DNA of 64,000 nt, taken from positions 1 to 64,000 of the forward strand of contig NZ_JAEKGC010000015.1 of NCBI RefSeq assembly GCF_016405885.1, read 5' to 3'. This DNA comes from Arthrobacter sp. MSA 4-2. Its GTDB lineage: Bacteria > Actinomycetota > Actinomycetes > Actinomycetales > Micrococcaceae. Of this stretch, positions 38,198 through 46,208 are shown one piece after another. A program made the position numbers and the translations under genes. Numbering within the stretch: the stretch's first letter is position 1; each line of letters begins with the position of its first letter. The notes under the pieces are model-generated. The model searched no databases, had not been told where the DNA came from, and worked only from the letters and a program-made list of their open reading frames with translations.

Positions 38198-39241
38198 CTA
38201 GGCCAGGGTCGATGTGTCGATGACGAACCGGTACCGCACGTCGGAGGCGAGGACGCGTTCGTAGGCGTCATTGATTCTGTCCGCCGGAATGACCTCGATC
38301 TCCGCACCGAGTCCGTGCTCGGCGCAGAAGTCGAGCATTTCCTGGGTCTCACGGATACCACCGATCATCGAGCCGGCGAAGGAGCGGCGGCCCATGATGA
38401 GGGAGAACGCGTTGACGGGGAGCGGTTCGGCCGGGGCTCCGACGTTCACCAGGGCGCCGTCGAGGGCCAGCAACTGAAGATAGGCGCTGATATCGAGTGG
38501 GGCGCTGACCGTATTGATGATCAGGTCGAAGGACCCGGCCAGGTCCGTGAAGGTGTTCTCATCGCTGGTGGCGTAGTAGTGGTCGGCGCCCAGTTTCAGG
38601 CCGTCCTCCTGCTTCTTCAGCGACTGGGAAAGCACGGTGACCTCCGCCCCCATGGCGTCGGCGAGCTTGACCGCCATGTGGCCGAGGCCGCCGAGCCCGA
38701 CGACGGCGACCTTGCGGCCGGGGCCGGCACCCCAGTGGCGCAGCGGCGAGTAGGTGGTGATGCCCGCGCACAGCAGCGGGGCAGCAGCGTCGAGGCTGAT
38801 CCCTTCGGGGATGCTGACGACGAAGTCTTCGGTCACCACGACGTGCGTGGAGTAACCGCCCTGGGTGATGGTCCCGTCGCGGTCCACCACGCCGTAGGTG
38901 CCGATGGACCCGGCGAGGCAGTACTGTTCCTCGCCCTTCCGGCAATTCACGCACTCCCGGCACGAGTTAACCATGCAGCCAACACCGACCCGGTCGCCGA
39001 CGGCGTGTTTGGTGACCTCCGGGCCCACTTCGGTGACGATTCCGGCGATCTCGTGGCCGGGGACCAGCGGGTACTGCTGCGGCCCCCACTCGCCGCGGAC
39101 GGTGTGGATGTCCGAGTGGCAGATACCGGCGAACTTGATCTCGATGAGCACGTCGTGTGGGCCGACGGCGCGGCGTTCGATGGTGGTGGGGATCAGGCCT
39201 TCGGTCGCTGAAGGCGCTGCATAAGCAGTAACGGAAATCAT
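38198..39241 (-). CDS. Zinc-dependent NAD(P) alcohol dehydrogenase (cinnamyl alcohol/AdhC type)
   Basis: A 347-residue medium-chain dehydrogenase. Catalytic zinc ligands are in GICHSDIHT (Cys, with the His of [12 protein letters not shown] next). The structural zinc lobe has four cysteines in the segment [18 protein letters not shown]. The Rossmann motif is [17 protein letters not shown]. The pattern matches YahK/Adh-type NADPH-dependent aldehyde reductases. TTAGGAGAAACC precedes the ATG. It is divergent from the MmyB-type regulator, with 165 bases between their starts, so that protein is its likely regulator. Confidence 0.93.
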   Translation of the reverse strand: MISVTAYAAPSATEGLIPTTIERRAVGPHDVLIEIKFAGICHSDIHTVRGEWGPQQYPLVPGHEIAGIVTEVGPEVTKHAVGDRVGVGCMVNSCRECVNCRKGEEQYCLAGSIGTYGVVDRDGTITQGGYSTHVVVTEDFVVSIPEGISLDAAAPLLCAGITTYSPLRHWGAGPGRKVAVVGLGGLGHMAVKLADAMGAEVTVLSQSLKKQEDGLKLGADHYYATSDENTFTDLAGSFDLIINTVSAPLDISAYLQLLALDGALVNVGAPAEPLPVNAFSLIMGRRSFAGSMIGGIRETQEMLDFCAEHGLGAEIEVIPADRINDAYERVLASDVRYRFVIDTSTLA

Positions 39242-39326
39242 GGTTTCTCCTAAGAAAGCTGGGCTTGAACGGCGCCGTCCCGGGGGCGCATCGGCATATC
39301 CTCGGTGCCGTTTCTATCAATTGGAC

Positions 39327-39372
39327 CCTGTTTCCCCCGCGCGAAGAAGGCTGCCTTTATCGGGGGGACAGG
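39327..39372. promoter_or_regulatory. Imperfect inverted repeat between the divergent ADH and regulator genes
   Basis: CCTGT-N2-CCCCC (39327-39338) and GGGGG-N1-ACAGG (39362-39372) face each other about 35 bases apart, between the two starts. They could be half-sites for the MmyB-type regulator. Confidence 0.3.
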
Positions 39373-39406
39373 TTCTACCCCTCAGCCCGCAGGACGGAGG
39401 GCTATC

Positions 39407-40309
39407 GTGGATTTCATGGACAAGCAGCCCGACAACCGCGCCGACATCCGGGACTTCCTGGCCAGCCGCCGCGCGAAACTCCGCCCCGAGCAGGTCGGCC
39501 TGCCGGCCGGCAGTCGGCGGCGCGTTCCGGGACTCCGCCGCGAGGAGGTTGCGGTTCTCGCCGGTGTGAGCACCGAGTGGTACGCGCGGCTGGAGAAGCG
39601 CAACATCAGCGGCGTGTCCGACGACGTCCTCAAGGCCGTCTGCCGCGCGCTGCAGTTGGACGATGAGGAGTGCCTGTACCTCTTCGAGCTGGCGCGGGCC
39701 GCCCGCCCAGCGCGCCGGGCACCCCGCCGGGCGGAAGCCGGCGTGGCGCCGTCGGTGCAGTGGCTGCTGGACTCGATGACGCTCTCGGCCGCGTTCGTGT
39801 GTAACGGCCGGCTCGACGTCGTCGCCAGCAACCCCCTGGGCCGGGCGCTCCACGCCCCGATGTTCACCAGCGCATCCACCACGGCCAACGGGCAGGCGAA
39901 CTTCGCGCGATTCCACTTCCTTGAGCCTGCCGCCCGGGACTTCGTCGTCAACTGGGAGGCTGGGGCCGCGGCGACCGCAGCACTGCTTCGAGCCGAAGCC
40001 GGCCGGGACCCCAATAACAGGTCCCTGCGTGAGCTGGTGGGAGAACTGTCCACCCTGAGCCCCGAGTTCGGCACTCTGTGGGCCTCCCATGACATCCGCT
40101 TCCGCCACGAGGGGGTCAAGCGGCTGCGGCACCCCGTGGCAGGGGAGCTGGAACTGACCTATCAGTCCCTGACCCTGCCCACCTTTCCGCGGGCGGTCCA
40201 CAGCCTCAGCGTCTATACCGCCGAACCCGGCACAACCCACGAAGAGCGGCTGCAACTCCTCGCAAGCTGGGCGGCCCCGGTCCAGCAGACAGCGGAAACG
40301 AAGAACTAG
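39407..40309 (+). CDS. Helix-turn-helix regulator with MmyB-like ligand-binding domain
   Basis: A 300-residue regulator. The Xre-type helix-turn-helix spans about residues 12-80 with the signature LRREEVAVLAGVSTEWYARLEKRNISGVSDDVLKAVCRAL. The C-terminal ~190 residues are the MmyB-like domain (SVQWLLDSMT, FARFHFLEPAARDFVVNWEAGAAATAALLRAEAG), thought to bind a fatty-acid-like ligand. I chose the GTG at 39407 because GGAGG lies five to six bases upstream; the ATG at 39416 is an alternative. MmyB-type genes divergent from an oxidoreductase are a widespread arrangement, matching the ADH here. Confidence 0.93.
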   Translation: MDFMDKQPDNRADIRDFLASRRAKLRPEQVGLPAGSRRRVPGLRREEVAVLAGVSTEWYARLEKRNISGVSDDVLKAVCRALQLDDEECLYLFELARAARPARRAPRRAEAGVAPSVQWLLDSMTLSAAFVCNGRLDVVASNPLGRALHAPMFTSASTTANGQANFARFHFLEPAARDFVVNWEAGAAATAALLRAEAGRDPNNRSLRELVGELSTLSPEFGTLWASHDIRFRHEGVKRLRHPVAGELELTYQSLTLPTFPRAVHSLSVYTAEPGTTHEERLQLLASWAAPVQQTAETKN

Positions 40310-40383
40310 CCGCGACAGCTGGTCGACCACCGGAATCAATGAAATCCACCGGACACGATCTGCCCGGCCAGGGCAACACTCCG

Positions 40384-41151
40384 CTAGAACAGCGGCCAGG
40401 GAACCGCCGGCATGCCACCGCTCGGAGCCGGAAACCGCGCCGCCCGGCGCAACCGGTCGCAGCGCGCGGCGAGTGCAGCGATTTCTTCTTCGGTAAGCAG
40501 GTCCGCCAGGCTGCGGCCCAGCTCACCCTGGAGTCCTTCGCTGATCCGGTCGATGCCGTCGAGTTCATCGGCGGTCAGCGCGTCCCCCAGCCAGCCCCAC
40601 AGCACCGTGCGCAGCTTGTGGTCGCTGTGAAAGGTGAGTCCGTGGTCCACGCCGTGCCGGTGTCCGTCGGTCATGGCGAGGATGTGGGCGCCCTTGCGGT
40701 CGGCGTTGTTAACGACGACGTCGAACACGGCCATGCGTCTCAGCGCCGGCGAGTCTTCGTGAACGAGGGCGACCATTCGTCCGTCCTCATCCTGGCCCTC
40801 GAGAACGGGCTTCCATCCGGTCTCGGGCACCTTGTCCGTGGCGACCAGGTCGACGGCGTTTTGGGCGGGGTCCTGTTCCTGCCAGAGCTGCACCATTCCT
40901 TCGCCGAGCGGACCATCGCGCAGCCAGGTCTTCGGCACGACGTTCCAGCCGAGCACCTGGGAGACGAGGTAGGCAGCCACCTCCCGCTGAGCCAGGGTGC
41001 CGTCGGGAAAGTCCCACAACGGGCTCTCGCCTGCTACCGGCTTATAGACGACCGCGGTGCCGCCGATGCTGCCCAGAAAGGTGGCGTTCGACGCCGTCGT
41101 GATGCGGCCGGTGAGCGTCAGCTCGGCGGCGACCAGGTCGGGTGCCGACAT
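40384..41151 (-). CDS. SCO1664 family protein (PI3/4-kinase-like fold)
   Basis: A 255-residue protein of the SCO1664 family, distantly related to the PI3/PI4 kinase catalytic fold. Kinase-like features are the glycine-containing N-terminal strands with VVYKPVAGESPLWDFP (putative phosphate-binding Lys), QREVAAYLVSQVLGW, the catalytic-loop-like VFDVVVNNADRKGAHIL, and VDHGLTFH, which takes the place of the DFG-type metal motif. The start codon overlaps the DUF3090 stop as TGATG. In Mycobacterium the homologues lie next to mshC; here no mshC follows. Neither substrate nor activity is established. Confidence 0.88.
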   Translation of the reverse strand: MSAPDLVAAELTLTGRITTASNATFLGSIGGTAVVYKPVAGESPLWDFPDGTLAQREVAAYLVSQVLGWNVVPKTWLRDGPLGEGMVQLWQEQDPAQNAVDLVATDKVPETGWKPVLEGQDEDGRMVALVHEDSPALRRMAVFDVVVNNADRKGAHILAMTDGHRHGVDHGLTFHSDHKLRTVLWGWLGDALTADELDGIDRISEGLQGELGRSLADLLTEEEIAALAARCDRLRRAARFPAPSGGMPAVPWPLF

Positions 41152-41705
41152 CAGTCCTCGGGAAGTGTGCAGGTATGCCCGTCGGCGTCCATCGGGTAGC
41201 CGCAGAGCGGACAGATCGGACGCCCCGCACCCACGACCTCGCGGGTGCGCTTGGCGAACGCTCGGGCCGTGCCGACCGGCATCCGCACCCGCAGCACTTC
41301 GGACCCGTCGGCGTCGTCGTCATCGAGCGTTTCGGCGTCGTCATCGGCTTCGAGATCGGCCAGAGGGTAGGCCTCGACGACGATCTGCGCCGTCGTCGGG
41401 TCCCACCCCAGACTCATGGCGCCGGTCCGAAACTGCTCCTCGACGGCGTCGAGCTGGTCATTGTCGACAAGTTCGATGGGGGTACTTGCGGGAACGCTGA
41501 ATGGGTTGCCGTCGAGGGTGCCAAGCTGATCGAGGATTTCGTCGATCTTCTCCGCGAGCTGTGCGGATTGCTGCTTCTCCAGGGCGATACTCACGATCTG
41601 CTTCCCGGTGCGCGCCTGCAGGTAGAACGTTCGTTCCCCCGGTGCGCCGATGGTGCCGATGACGACCCGGTCAGGCCAGGGGAACTCGTGAACGATTGTA
41701 GGCAT
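41151..41705 (-). CDS. DUF3090 family zinc-ribbon-like protein
   Basis: A 184-residue cytosolic protein. It begins MPTIVHEFPWPDRVVIGTIG and the first ~150 residues are a beta-rich domain including GERTFYLQARTGKQIVSIALEKQQ. The C-terminus RPICPLCGYPMDADGHTC contains CxxC, a His and a further Cys, consistent with a small zinc site. DUF3090 occurs in actinobacteria between an MSMEG_4193-type phosphatase and an SCO1664-type protein, as here. It overlaps the SCO1664-like gene (TGATG) and begins nine bases after the phosphatase. Function unknown. Confidence 0.88.
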   Translation of the reverse strand: MPTIVHEFPWPDRVVIGTIGAPGERTFYLQARTGKQIVSIALEKQQSAQLAEKIDEILDQLGTLDGNPFSVPASTPIELVDNDQLDAVEEQFRTGAMSLGWDPTTAQIVVEAYPLADLEADDDAETLDDDDADGSEVLRVRMPVGTARAFAKRTREVVGAGRPICPLCGYPMDADGHTCTLPED

Positions 41706-41714
41706 AGACCTATT

Positions 41715-42422
41715 TTAGGCTGAGGAAGCCGGTGGCGCCGTGTGCCCTGCACCACCGCCCACCGGTGCATCGCCGGAGGGGGCGCTGTTCGCCAGCCAGG
41801 ACAGATCTCCGGCGTCGGTGTTTGTGGCGTAGACGTTCGGCCGGCTCGTGCCGTAGCGCACGATTGACACCGAGGCCGGACCGACCGTGATGCGCTGGAA
41901 CAGGTCGAGGTGCATGCCGAGCGCGTCCGCAAGGATCGACTTGATGATGTCGCCGTGACTTACCGCCACCCACACGGCGCCTGGCCCGTGCTCGGCTTCG
42001 AAGGCTGCATCGTGTCGTCGAATCGCTGCCACGGACCGGGCCTGCATCGCGGCCATGGATTCACCGCCGGGAAAGGTGACGGCGGACGGTTGCGACTGCA
42101 CCACCGACCACAGATCCTCGGTCGCGAGATCGCTGAGCATCCGTCCCTGCCACTGGCCGTAATCGCATTCCGTGAGGTCGGGATCGACTGGTGCGTGCGG
42201 GGTGCCGGCCTGGCGATCCAGGATGAACTGGGCGGTCTGCCGACAACGCTCGAGGGGGCTGGACACCACCCCGACGACGGGCACGGCTGCGAGCCGGTCA
42301 CCGGTCAGGGTCGCCTGGTCGCGCCCGATCTGATCCAGTTCGACGCCGGCAGCTCGGCCGGCTAGCAGCCCGGTGGCATTGGCGGTGGTGCGGCCGTGCC
42401 GCACGAGAATAACTGTGGCCAT
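41715..42422 (-). CDS. MSMEG_4193 family histidine phosphatase
   Basis: A 235-residue histidine phosphatase. The RHG motif is VILVRHGRTTANATGLLAGRA and the second His is in WVAVSHGDIIKSILADALGMHLD. The acidic residue is in DLTECDYGQWQG. These signatures and the neighbourhood identify the actinobacterial MSMEG_4193 (putative phosphomutase) type. It is first in the three-gene unit with DUF3090 and the SCO1664-like protein. A C-terminal Gly/Ala-rich tail of ~20 residues ends in PPASSA. Substrate unknown. Confidence 0.9.
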   Translation of the reverse strand: MATVILVRHGRTTANATGLLAGRAAGVELDQIGRDQATLTGDRLAAVPVVGVVSSPLERCRQTAQFILDRQAGTPHAPVDPDLTECDYGQWQGRMLSDLATEDLWSVVQSQPSAVTFPGGESMAAMQARSVAAIRRHDAAFEAEHGPGAVWVAVSHGDIIKSILADALGMHLDLFQRITVGPASVSIVRYGTSRPNVYATNTDAGDLSWLANSAPSGDAPVGGGAGHTAPPASSA

Positions 42423-42513
42423 CCACCCAGCCTAACCATCCGCTCGACGGCGAGACGCCTGACGTGGGGGAGGGCCTCCACAATCTTTCCTGACGCCGAC
42501 CTGAATCGCATGT

Positions 42514-42528
42514 TAGGTTGCTCGCATG
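42514..42528 (+). promoter_or_regulatory. Candidate leaderless promoter and start of the lipoprotein gene
   Basis: TAGGTT at 42514-42519, six bases, then ATG at 42526; no Shine-Dalgarno. Confidence 0.45.
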
Positions 42529-43071
42529 AAGACCGTGGGGGGCTTTGAACGTGAGGACACAACGGGGCCGCGCCGCCCGCTAACCCTGGTTCATCGGGTG
42601 GGGTCGCTTCTGGCGGCGGCTGTCCTTGCTTTGCTCACCGGCTGCTCCGGCGAGGAGCCACGGGAACCCACCTCCCACGCAACCTCGGCGGAAGACGCAA
42701 CCAGCCGCCAGAGTGCCTGTCTGCGCGACCGGGGTTGGGAGGTCTCCATCACCGATGACGGCGCAATCTCGATCTCATCTTCGTCCGTGTCCGAAGAGCA
42801 GCTGGACCTGTACCGGAAGGACGCGGAGGAATGCGGGGAGGGCCTGCTCCCGGACCCGGCAACGTTTACCGGTGAGCAGTGGTCGGAAATGTTTTCAGCC
42901 GTCATGGAATCATCGGACTGTCTGGCGAAGCAAGGATACGAAGCCCCCGACATGCCCTCACTCCAGGCCTTCATCGACATGGATGGCGGCTGGAGCCCGT
43001 ACTCGGAGATCGATACCTACGACTTTGAGAGACTCGAAGACCTCTGCCCGCAGGCAGAATACTGGGGCTGA
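42526..43071 (+). CDS. Lipoprotein of unknown function
   Basis: A 181-residue exported lipoprotein. The signal peptide has a hydrophobic core LLAAAVLALLTGC with the lipobox Cys at residue 40; the cytosolic lead is longer than usual. The mature part carries four further cysteines (SACLRDRGW, AEECGEG, SSDCLAKQGY, EDLCPQAEY), which probably form two disulphides. CLxxxGW repeated as CLAKQGY suggests a duplicated motif seen in several actinobacterial secreted proteins. No function is assignable. The gene is divergent from the phosphatase trio. Confidence 0.8.
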   Translation: MKTVGGFEREDTTGPRRPLTLVHRVGSLLAAAVLALLTGCSGEEPREPTSHATSAEDATSRQSACLRDRGWEVSITDDGAISISSSSVSEEQLDLYRKDAEECGEGLLPDPATFTGEQWSEMFSAVMESSDCLAKQGYEAPDMPSLQAFIDMDGGWSPYSEIDTYDFERLEDLCPQAEYWG

Positions 43072-43133
43072 GACCGCGCTCGCACGCAGACACCAGATGG
43101 GCCTGATGCGCGGTACCGGGCCATGAGTGGTGC

Positions 43134-43334
43134 TCATGGGGATTGGACGAAACCATCGCGCTGCTTTTCGGCCTCCTCGGAGTGCCTGTAGGTCCACTCG
43201 GCGGCACATTCACCAACGGCAATCATGGCTAGCGCAACTGTCATGCCAATCAGCACGTCCCAGTTGTCGAGGATGAGGCTCAGGATTCCTGCGGCGACCA
43301 GTAGACTCCCGGCAATGGCCAGAAAGATTCTGAT
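43134..43334 (-). CDS. Small two-helix membrane protein, possibly with an ATC start
   Basis: The frame encodes a compact membrane protein: RIFLAIAGSLLVAAGILSLIL, a short loop NWD, VLIGMTVALAMIAVGECAAEW, and a polar tail to QRDGFVQSP. An ideal ribosome binding site AAGGAGA (43340-43346) lies five bases before an in-frame ATC at 43334, exactly where a Met would be expected; there is no ATG, GTG or TTG downstream of it before the first helix. The nearest standard start upstream is a TTG at 43400, without a ribosome binding site. Either ATC is used or the start codon has mutated. No family recognised. Confidence 0.55.
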   Translation of the reverse strand: MRIFLAIAGSLLVAAGILSLILDNWDVLIGMTVALAMIAVGECAAEWTYRHSEEAEKQRDGFVQSP

Positions 43335-43446
43335 CGGAGTCTCCTTCCCTGGTCGGCGGCTTTGACCGCCGAGCCTAACCAGCCCCTGCAACGTCTGCAA
43401 TGAACCGACGACTGGAAGCGAGCCAGGGCGTTGCGGCTCCTCAGCA

Positions 43447-44220
43447 TCAGTGGTGTGTCGTCTGCTCGAATTCCTCGAGCAGACCTTGGATGGCGGCATA
43501 GGGTGTCGCTCGCGTTGCCGGTCTTCCGTCCCGCGCGTCCGTGGCGACGCGCAGAGCCGCATCCAGGGCTGCCCGGTACGGCAGGGAGCCCGTACTGATC
43601 CGTCGCACTCCCATCTCGCCGAGCTCGGCTGAGGTGTGGACGGTACTGGTCAGTACGTTCAATGGGGCAGGGATTGCCTCGGTGAACGCCCGAATTTCGG
43701 CGGGTGTGAGAACGCCCGGAACAAAGATTCCATCTGCACCTGCCCCGACGTACCGGTGGGCCCGTTCCAGGGTGGACTCGACTGTGGCCTGCTTACCGAG
43801 CCAGTAGGTGTCTATCCGTGCATTGACGAAAACGCCCGGACTTCTCTCCTTGATCGACGCGATTTTCGCTGCGTGCAGGTCGGGATCGATGAGGCTTCCC
43901 CCGGTGCTGTCCTCAATATTGATCCCATGCGCCTTCAGCCTGTCGACGTAATGGGCGACGGTGGCTGGTGAATCGGAGAATCCATCCTCAAAATCCGCCG
44001 AAACGTAGCAGCCCAGGTTCAGGAGTTGATGGACCAGGCGTTCAGTGCTGTCCTGGACGGAGCGCCGGGCATCGGCGTGCCCGTCGCGTGCAGCGAGGCC
44101 GAAGCTCGTGGTGCCGATCGCGGGGAAACCCTCCTGCCGGAACATCAGCGCAGAGCCGACGTCCCAGGCGTTGGGAAGAATGAGCGGTGAGGTGCCGTGG
44201 TGGAGATCCAGGAATGTCAA
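43447..44220 (-). CDS. Isocitrate lyase/PEP mutase family protein
   Basis: A 257-residue alpha/beta-barrel enzyme of the PEP mutase/isocitrate lyase superfamily. The metal- and substrate-binding motif YVSADFEDGFSD is present, with the N-terminal LILPNAWDVGSALMF and SFGLAARDG, typical of the short 'oxaloacetate decarboxylase/PEP mutase' subgroup. It lacks the KKCGH motif of true isocitrate lyase, so glyoxylate-cycle activity is unlikely. I chose the TTG at 44220 because GGAGGTGATC, near-perfectly complementary to the 16S 3' end, lies just upstream. Substrate unknown. Confidence 0.88.
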   Translation of the reverse strand: MTFLDLHHGTSPLILPNAWDVGSALMFRQEGFPAIGTTSFGLAARDGHADARRSVQDSTERLVHQLLNLGCYVSADFEDGFSDSPATVAHYVDRLKAHGINIEDSTGGSLIDPDLHAAKIASIKERSPGVFVNARIDTYWLGKQATVESTLERAHRYVGAGADGIFVPGVLTPAEIRAFTEAIPAPLNVLTSTVHTSAELGEMGVRRISTGSLPYRAALDAALRVATDARDGRPATRATPYAAIQGLLEEFEQTTHH

Positions 44221-44582
44221 AGGATCACCTCCGCTGCAACGCCACATCCGAAATGTGCCGAAAGGCAAAGAAAGTGGCCCCGCCCAAAATATGGATCAGA
44301 AACGATCACCTCACCTCACGCCCTTCCGGAGCTCTCCGCATCGTGACAGGGAGCGGACTTCCGCTCGACCCATTATGCAACGCGGCAATTCCACCGCTGT
44401 CTCGCACTGCCGCCGAACGATTCCCGGCACCTGGGCGTTGAACCACCACATGCTGCGGTGTACGGCCCGTTACCAACGGGTGAACGACTGTTGAACGGGT
44501 AGGGTAGCGGCACTAGGCTTCGATCGGCCCAGAAACGGGTTGTTTGTCGAACGCCCCGGTAGTTGGAATGCGAGGTGTAGCG
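44221..44582. promoter_or_regulatory. Divergent intergenic region upstream of the LtaS/OpgB-like gene
   Basis: About 360 bases without a supported gene. It holds the Shine-Dalgarno of the PEP mutase-like gene at its left edge and the promoter at 44491-44519 toward its right edge. The middle is lower in GC than its neighbours but shows nothing else that I recognise. Confidence 0.4.
44491..44519 (+). promoter_or_regulatory. Promoter of the LtaS/OpgB-like gene
   Basis: TTGAAC (44491-44496), a 17-base spacer and TAGGCT (44514-44519) form a near-consensus sigma-70-type promoter 64 bases before the ATG. Confidence 0.7.
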
Positions 44583-46124
44583 ATGTCTGACCGGATTCTT
44601 CACGTGACCCGACGGGTCGGCGTCGTTGTGGGCCGCATCGTTGTCTACGTCCTGATCTGGGCCGGACTCGCGCTGTTCATCGCCTCCGCCGGCATCCGCA
44701 TGTACTGGGGCGAGATTTCCGTGGGTCAGATGCTCCTGAATCTCGTCTCCGTGGAAACCGACGGCGGGGGCGGACCCATCGTGTGGACCGGAATCCTGGG
44801 AATCGGCGTCGTACCCCTCCTCCTTACCGTCGGAGTCGCGATTTGGCAGTCCCTCCGCCGCCGCAGGCGCCGCCGCAACGGCGACGGCGACCGTCCTCGT
44901 CGCCGTCAGTGGATGATGCACACCGTCTCCACCGCTCTGGTGGCTACGGTCGTCGTCGGCGGCACCACGGCCTTCGCCACCACGGTGGGCCTGGGGGACT
45001 ACATCCGGGCAGCGAACTCCAAATACGACATCGGCGACTACTACGTGAAGCCGGTCGTCACTAACGACGACGACAAGCGCAACCTGGTGGTGATCTACCT
45101 CGAGTCCGGTGAGGCCACCCTCGCCAACGACCGGCTCTTTGAGAAGGACGCGTTCGCTCCTTTAAAGGAGGCGACCAAGGCCGCGGACGGCTGGCAGAGC
45201 GTCGATGACTTCCAGCAGTACAAGGGTGGAGGCTGGACCATGTCGGGTCTGGTCGCGACGCAGTGCGGCGTTCCGCTGAAGGGCGTCGGCTCCGCCGCGG
45301 GCAACGACCTCGGCGGCGGTCTCGACACCTACCTGGGAGGGCTCACCTGTATGGGTGATGTCCTGGATGAGCACGGCTACACCAGCGTCTTCCTGGGCGG
45401 CGCCAACGCCGCCTTCGCCGCGAAGGGCACCTTCCTCAGCAGCCATGGCTACGCCGAGCAGAAGGATCTCTCCGACTGGCGCGCCGCCGGCGAACCGGAG
45501 AAGAACTTTCGCAGCGACTGGGGCCTGAGCGATGAACGCCTGATGGCCTACGCCAAGGACGAGATCGACGGGCTGCACGCCGAAGCGGAGAGGACCGGTG
45601 AGCCGTTCAACCTCACCGTGCTGACGCTTGACACCCACGAGCCGGCGTACATCTTCGACTACTGCGACGTGGACACCCAGGAGGAGGTCACCTCTGTGTT
45701 CTCCTGCTCCATGACCCAGGTGGCAGGGTTCGTTGAGCATATGAAGGAGAAGGGCTACCTCGACGACACCGCCGTGGTGATCATGGGCGACCACCTCAAG
45801 CACATGGGCGCGAATGACGCCTTTCACGAGCAGTTGGACAACCACCCCAACCGCACCATCTTCAACCGGATCTGGATTCCGGGCGGGGACACGGACGGCG
45901 CGCTGCGCCCCCGCATCGATCAGCTCAACCTTTACCCCACTCTGCTTGAAGCCGCCGGGCTGACCCTGAAGGATCAGGAGGCCGGGCTGGGCGTGTCCGC
46001 CTTCGTCATGGCGGTCCCGGAGGGCTCGGCTCAGGGGATGAAACCGGACGCCTATGGTGAACTGCTGGAGTCGCGTTCCCCGCTGTTCTACACGGAGGCC
46101 TGGGCCGGCAGAAACGCCCGGTAG
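44583..46124 (+). CDS. LtaS/OpgB-type membrane phosphotransferase (sulfatase family)
   Basis: A 513-residue membrane enzyme. Three N-terminal transmembrane helices (about residues 15-38, 65-90 and 113-135) are followed by an extracellular alkaline-phosphatase-superfamily domain. Metal-site and nucleophile motifs are visible: NLVVIYLESGE with Glu174, YKGGGWTMSGLVATQCGVPL with the nucleophilic Thr219, and VVIMGDHLKH near the C-terminus. The motif context resembles E. coli OpgB, which transfers phosphoglycerol to glucans, more than Firmicutes LtaS. A glycan or teichoic acid-like acceptor in the wall is the likely target. GAGGTG lies upstream of the ATG; a single gene. Confidence 0.88.
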   Translation: MSDRILHVTRRVGVVVGRIVVYVLIWAGLALFIASAGIRMYWGEISVGQMLLNLVSVETDGGGGPIVWTGILGIGVVPLLLTVGVAIWQSLRRRRRRRNGDGDRPRRRQWMMHTVSTALVATVVVGGTTAFATTVGLGDYIRAANSKYDIGDYYVKPVVTNDDDKRNLVVIYLESGEATLANDRLFEKDAFAPLKEATKAADGWQSVDDFQQYKGGGWTMSGLVATQCGVPLKGVGSAAGNDLGGGLDTYLGGLTCMGDVLDEHGYTSVFLGGANAAFAAKGTFLSSHGYAEQKDLSDWRAAGEPEKNFRSDWGLSDERLMAYAKDEIDGLHAEAERTGEPFNLTVLTLDTHEPAYIFDYCDVDTQEEVTSVFSCSMTQVAGFVEHMKEKGYLDDTAVVIMGDHLKHMGANDAFHEQLDNHPNRTIFNRIWIPGGDTDGALRPRIDQLNLYPTLLEAAGLTLKDQEAGLGVSAFVMAVPEGSAQGMKPDAYGELLESRSPLFYTEAWAGRNAR

Positions 46125-46148
46125 TGCTTTACCTGCCCGACGGCGAAG

Positions 46149-46167
46149 CGCGGCCCTTCCGGCCGCG
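46149..46167. terminator. Short hairpin between convergent genes
   Basis: CGCGGCC and GGCCGCG form a perfect seven-base-pair stem around CTTCC, 25 bases after the phosphotransferase stop and between convergent genes. No T run follows. Confidence 0.35.
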
Positions 46168-46208
46168 AAGTCCCGTCACGCGCCGACGTCAGCAGACCCC
46201 CTGAATGC

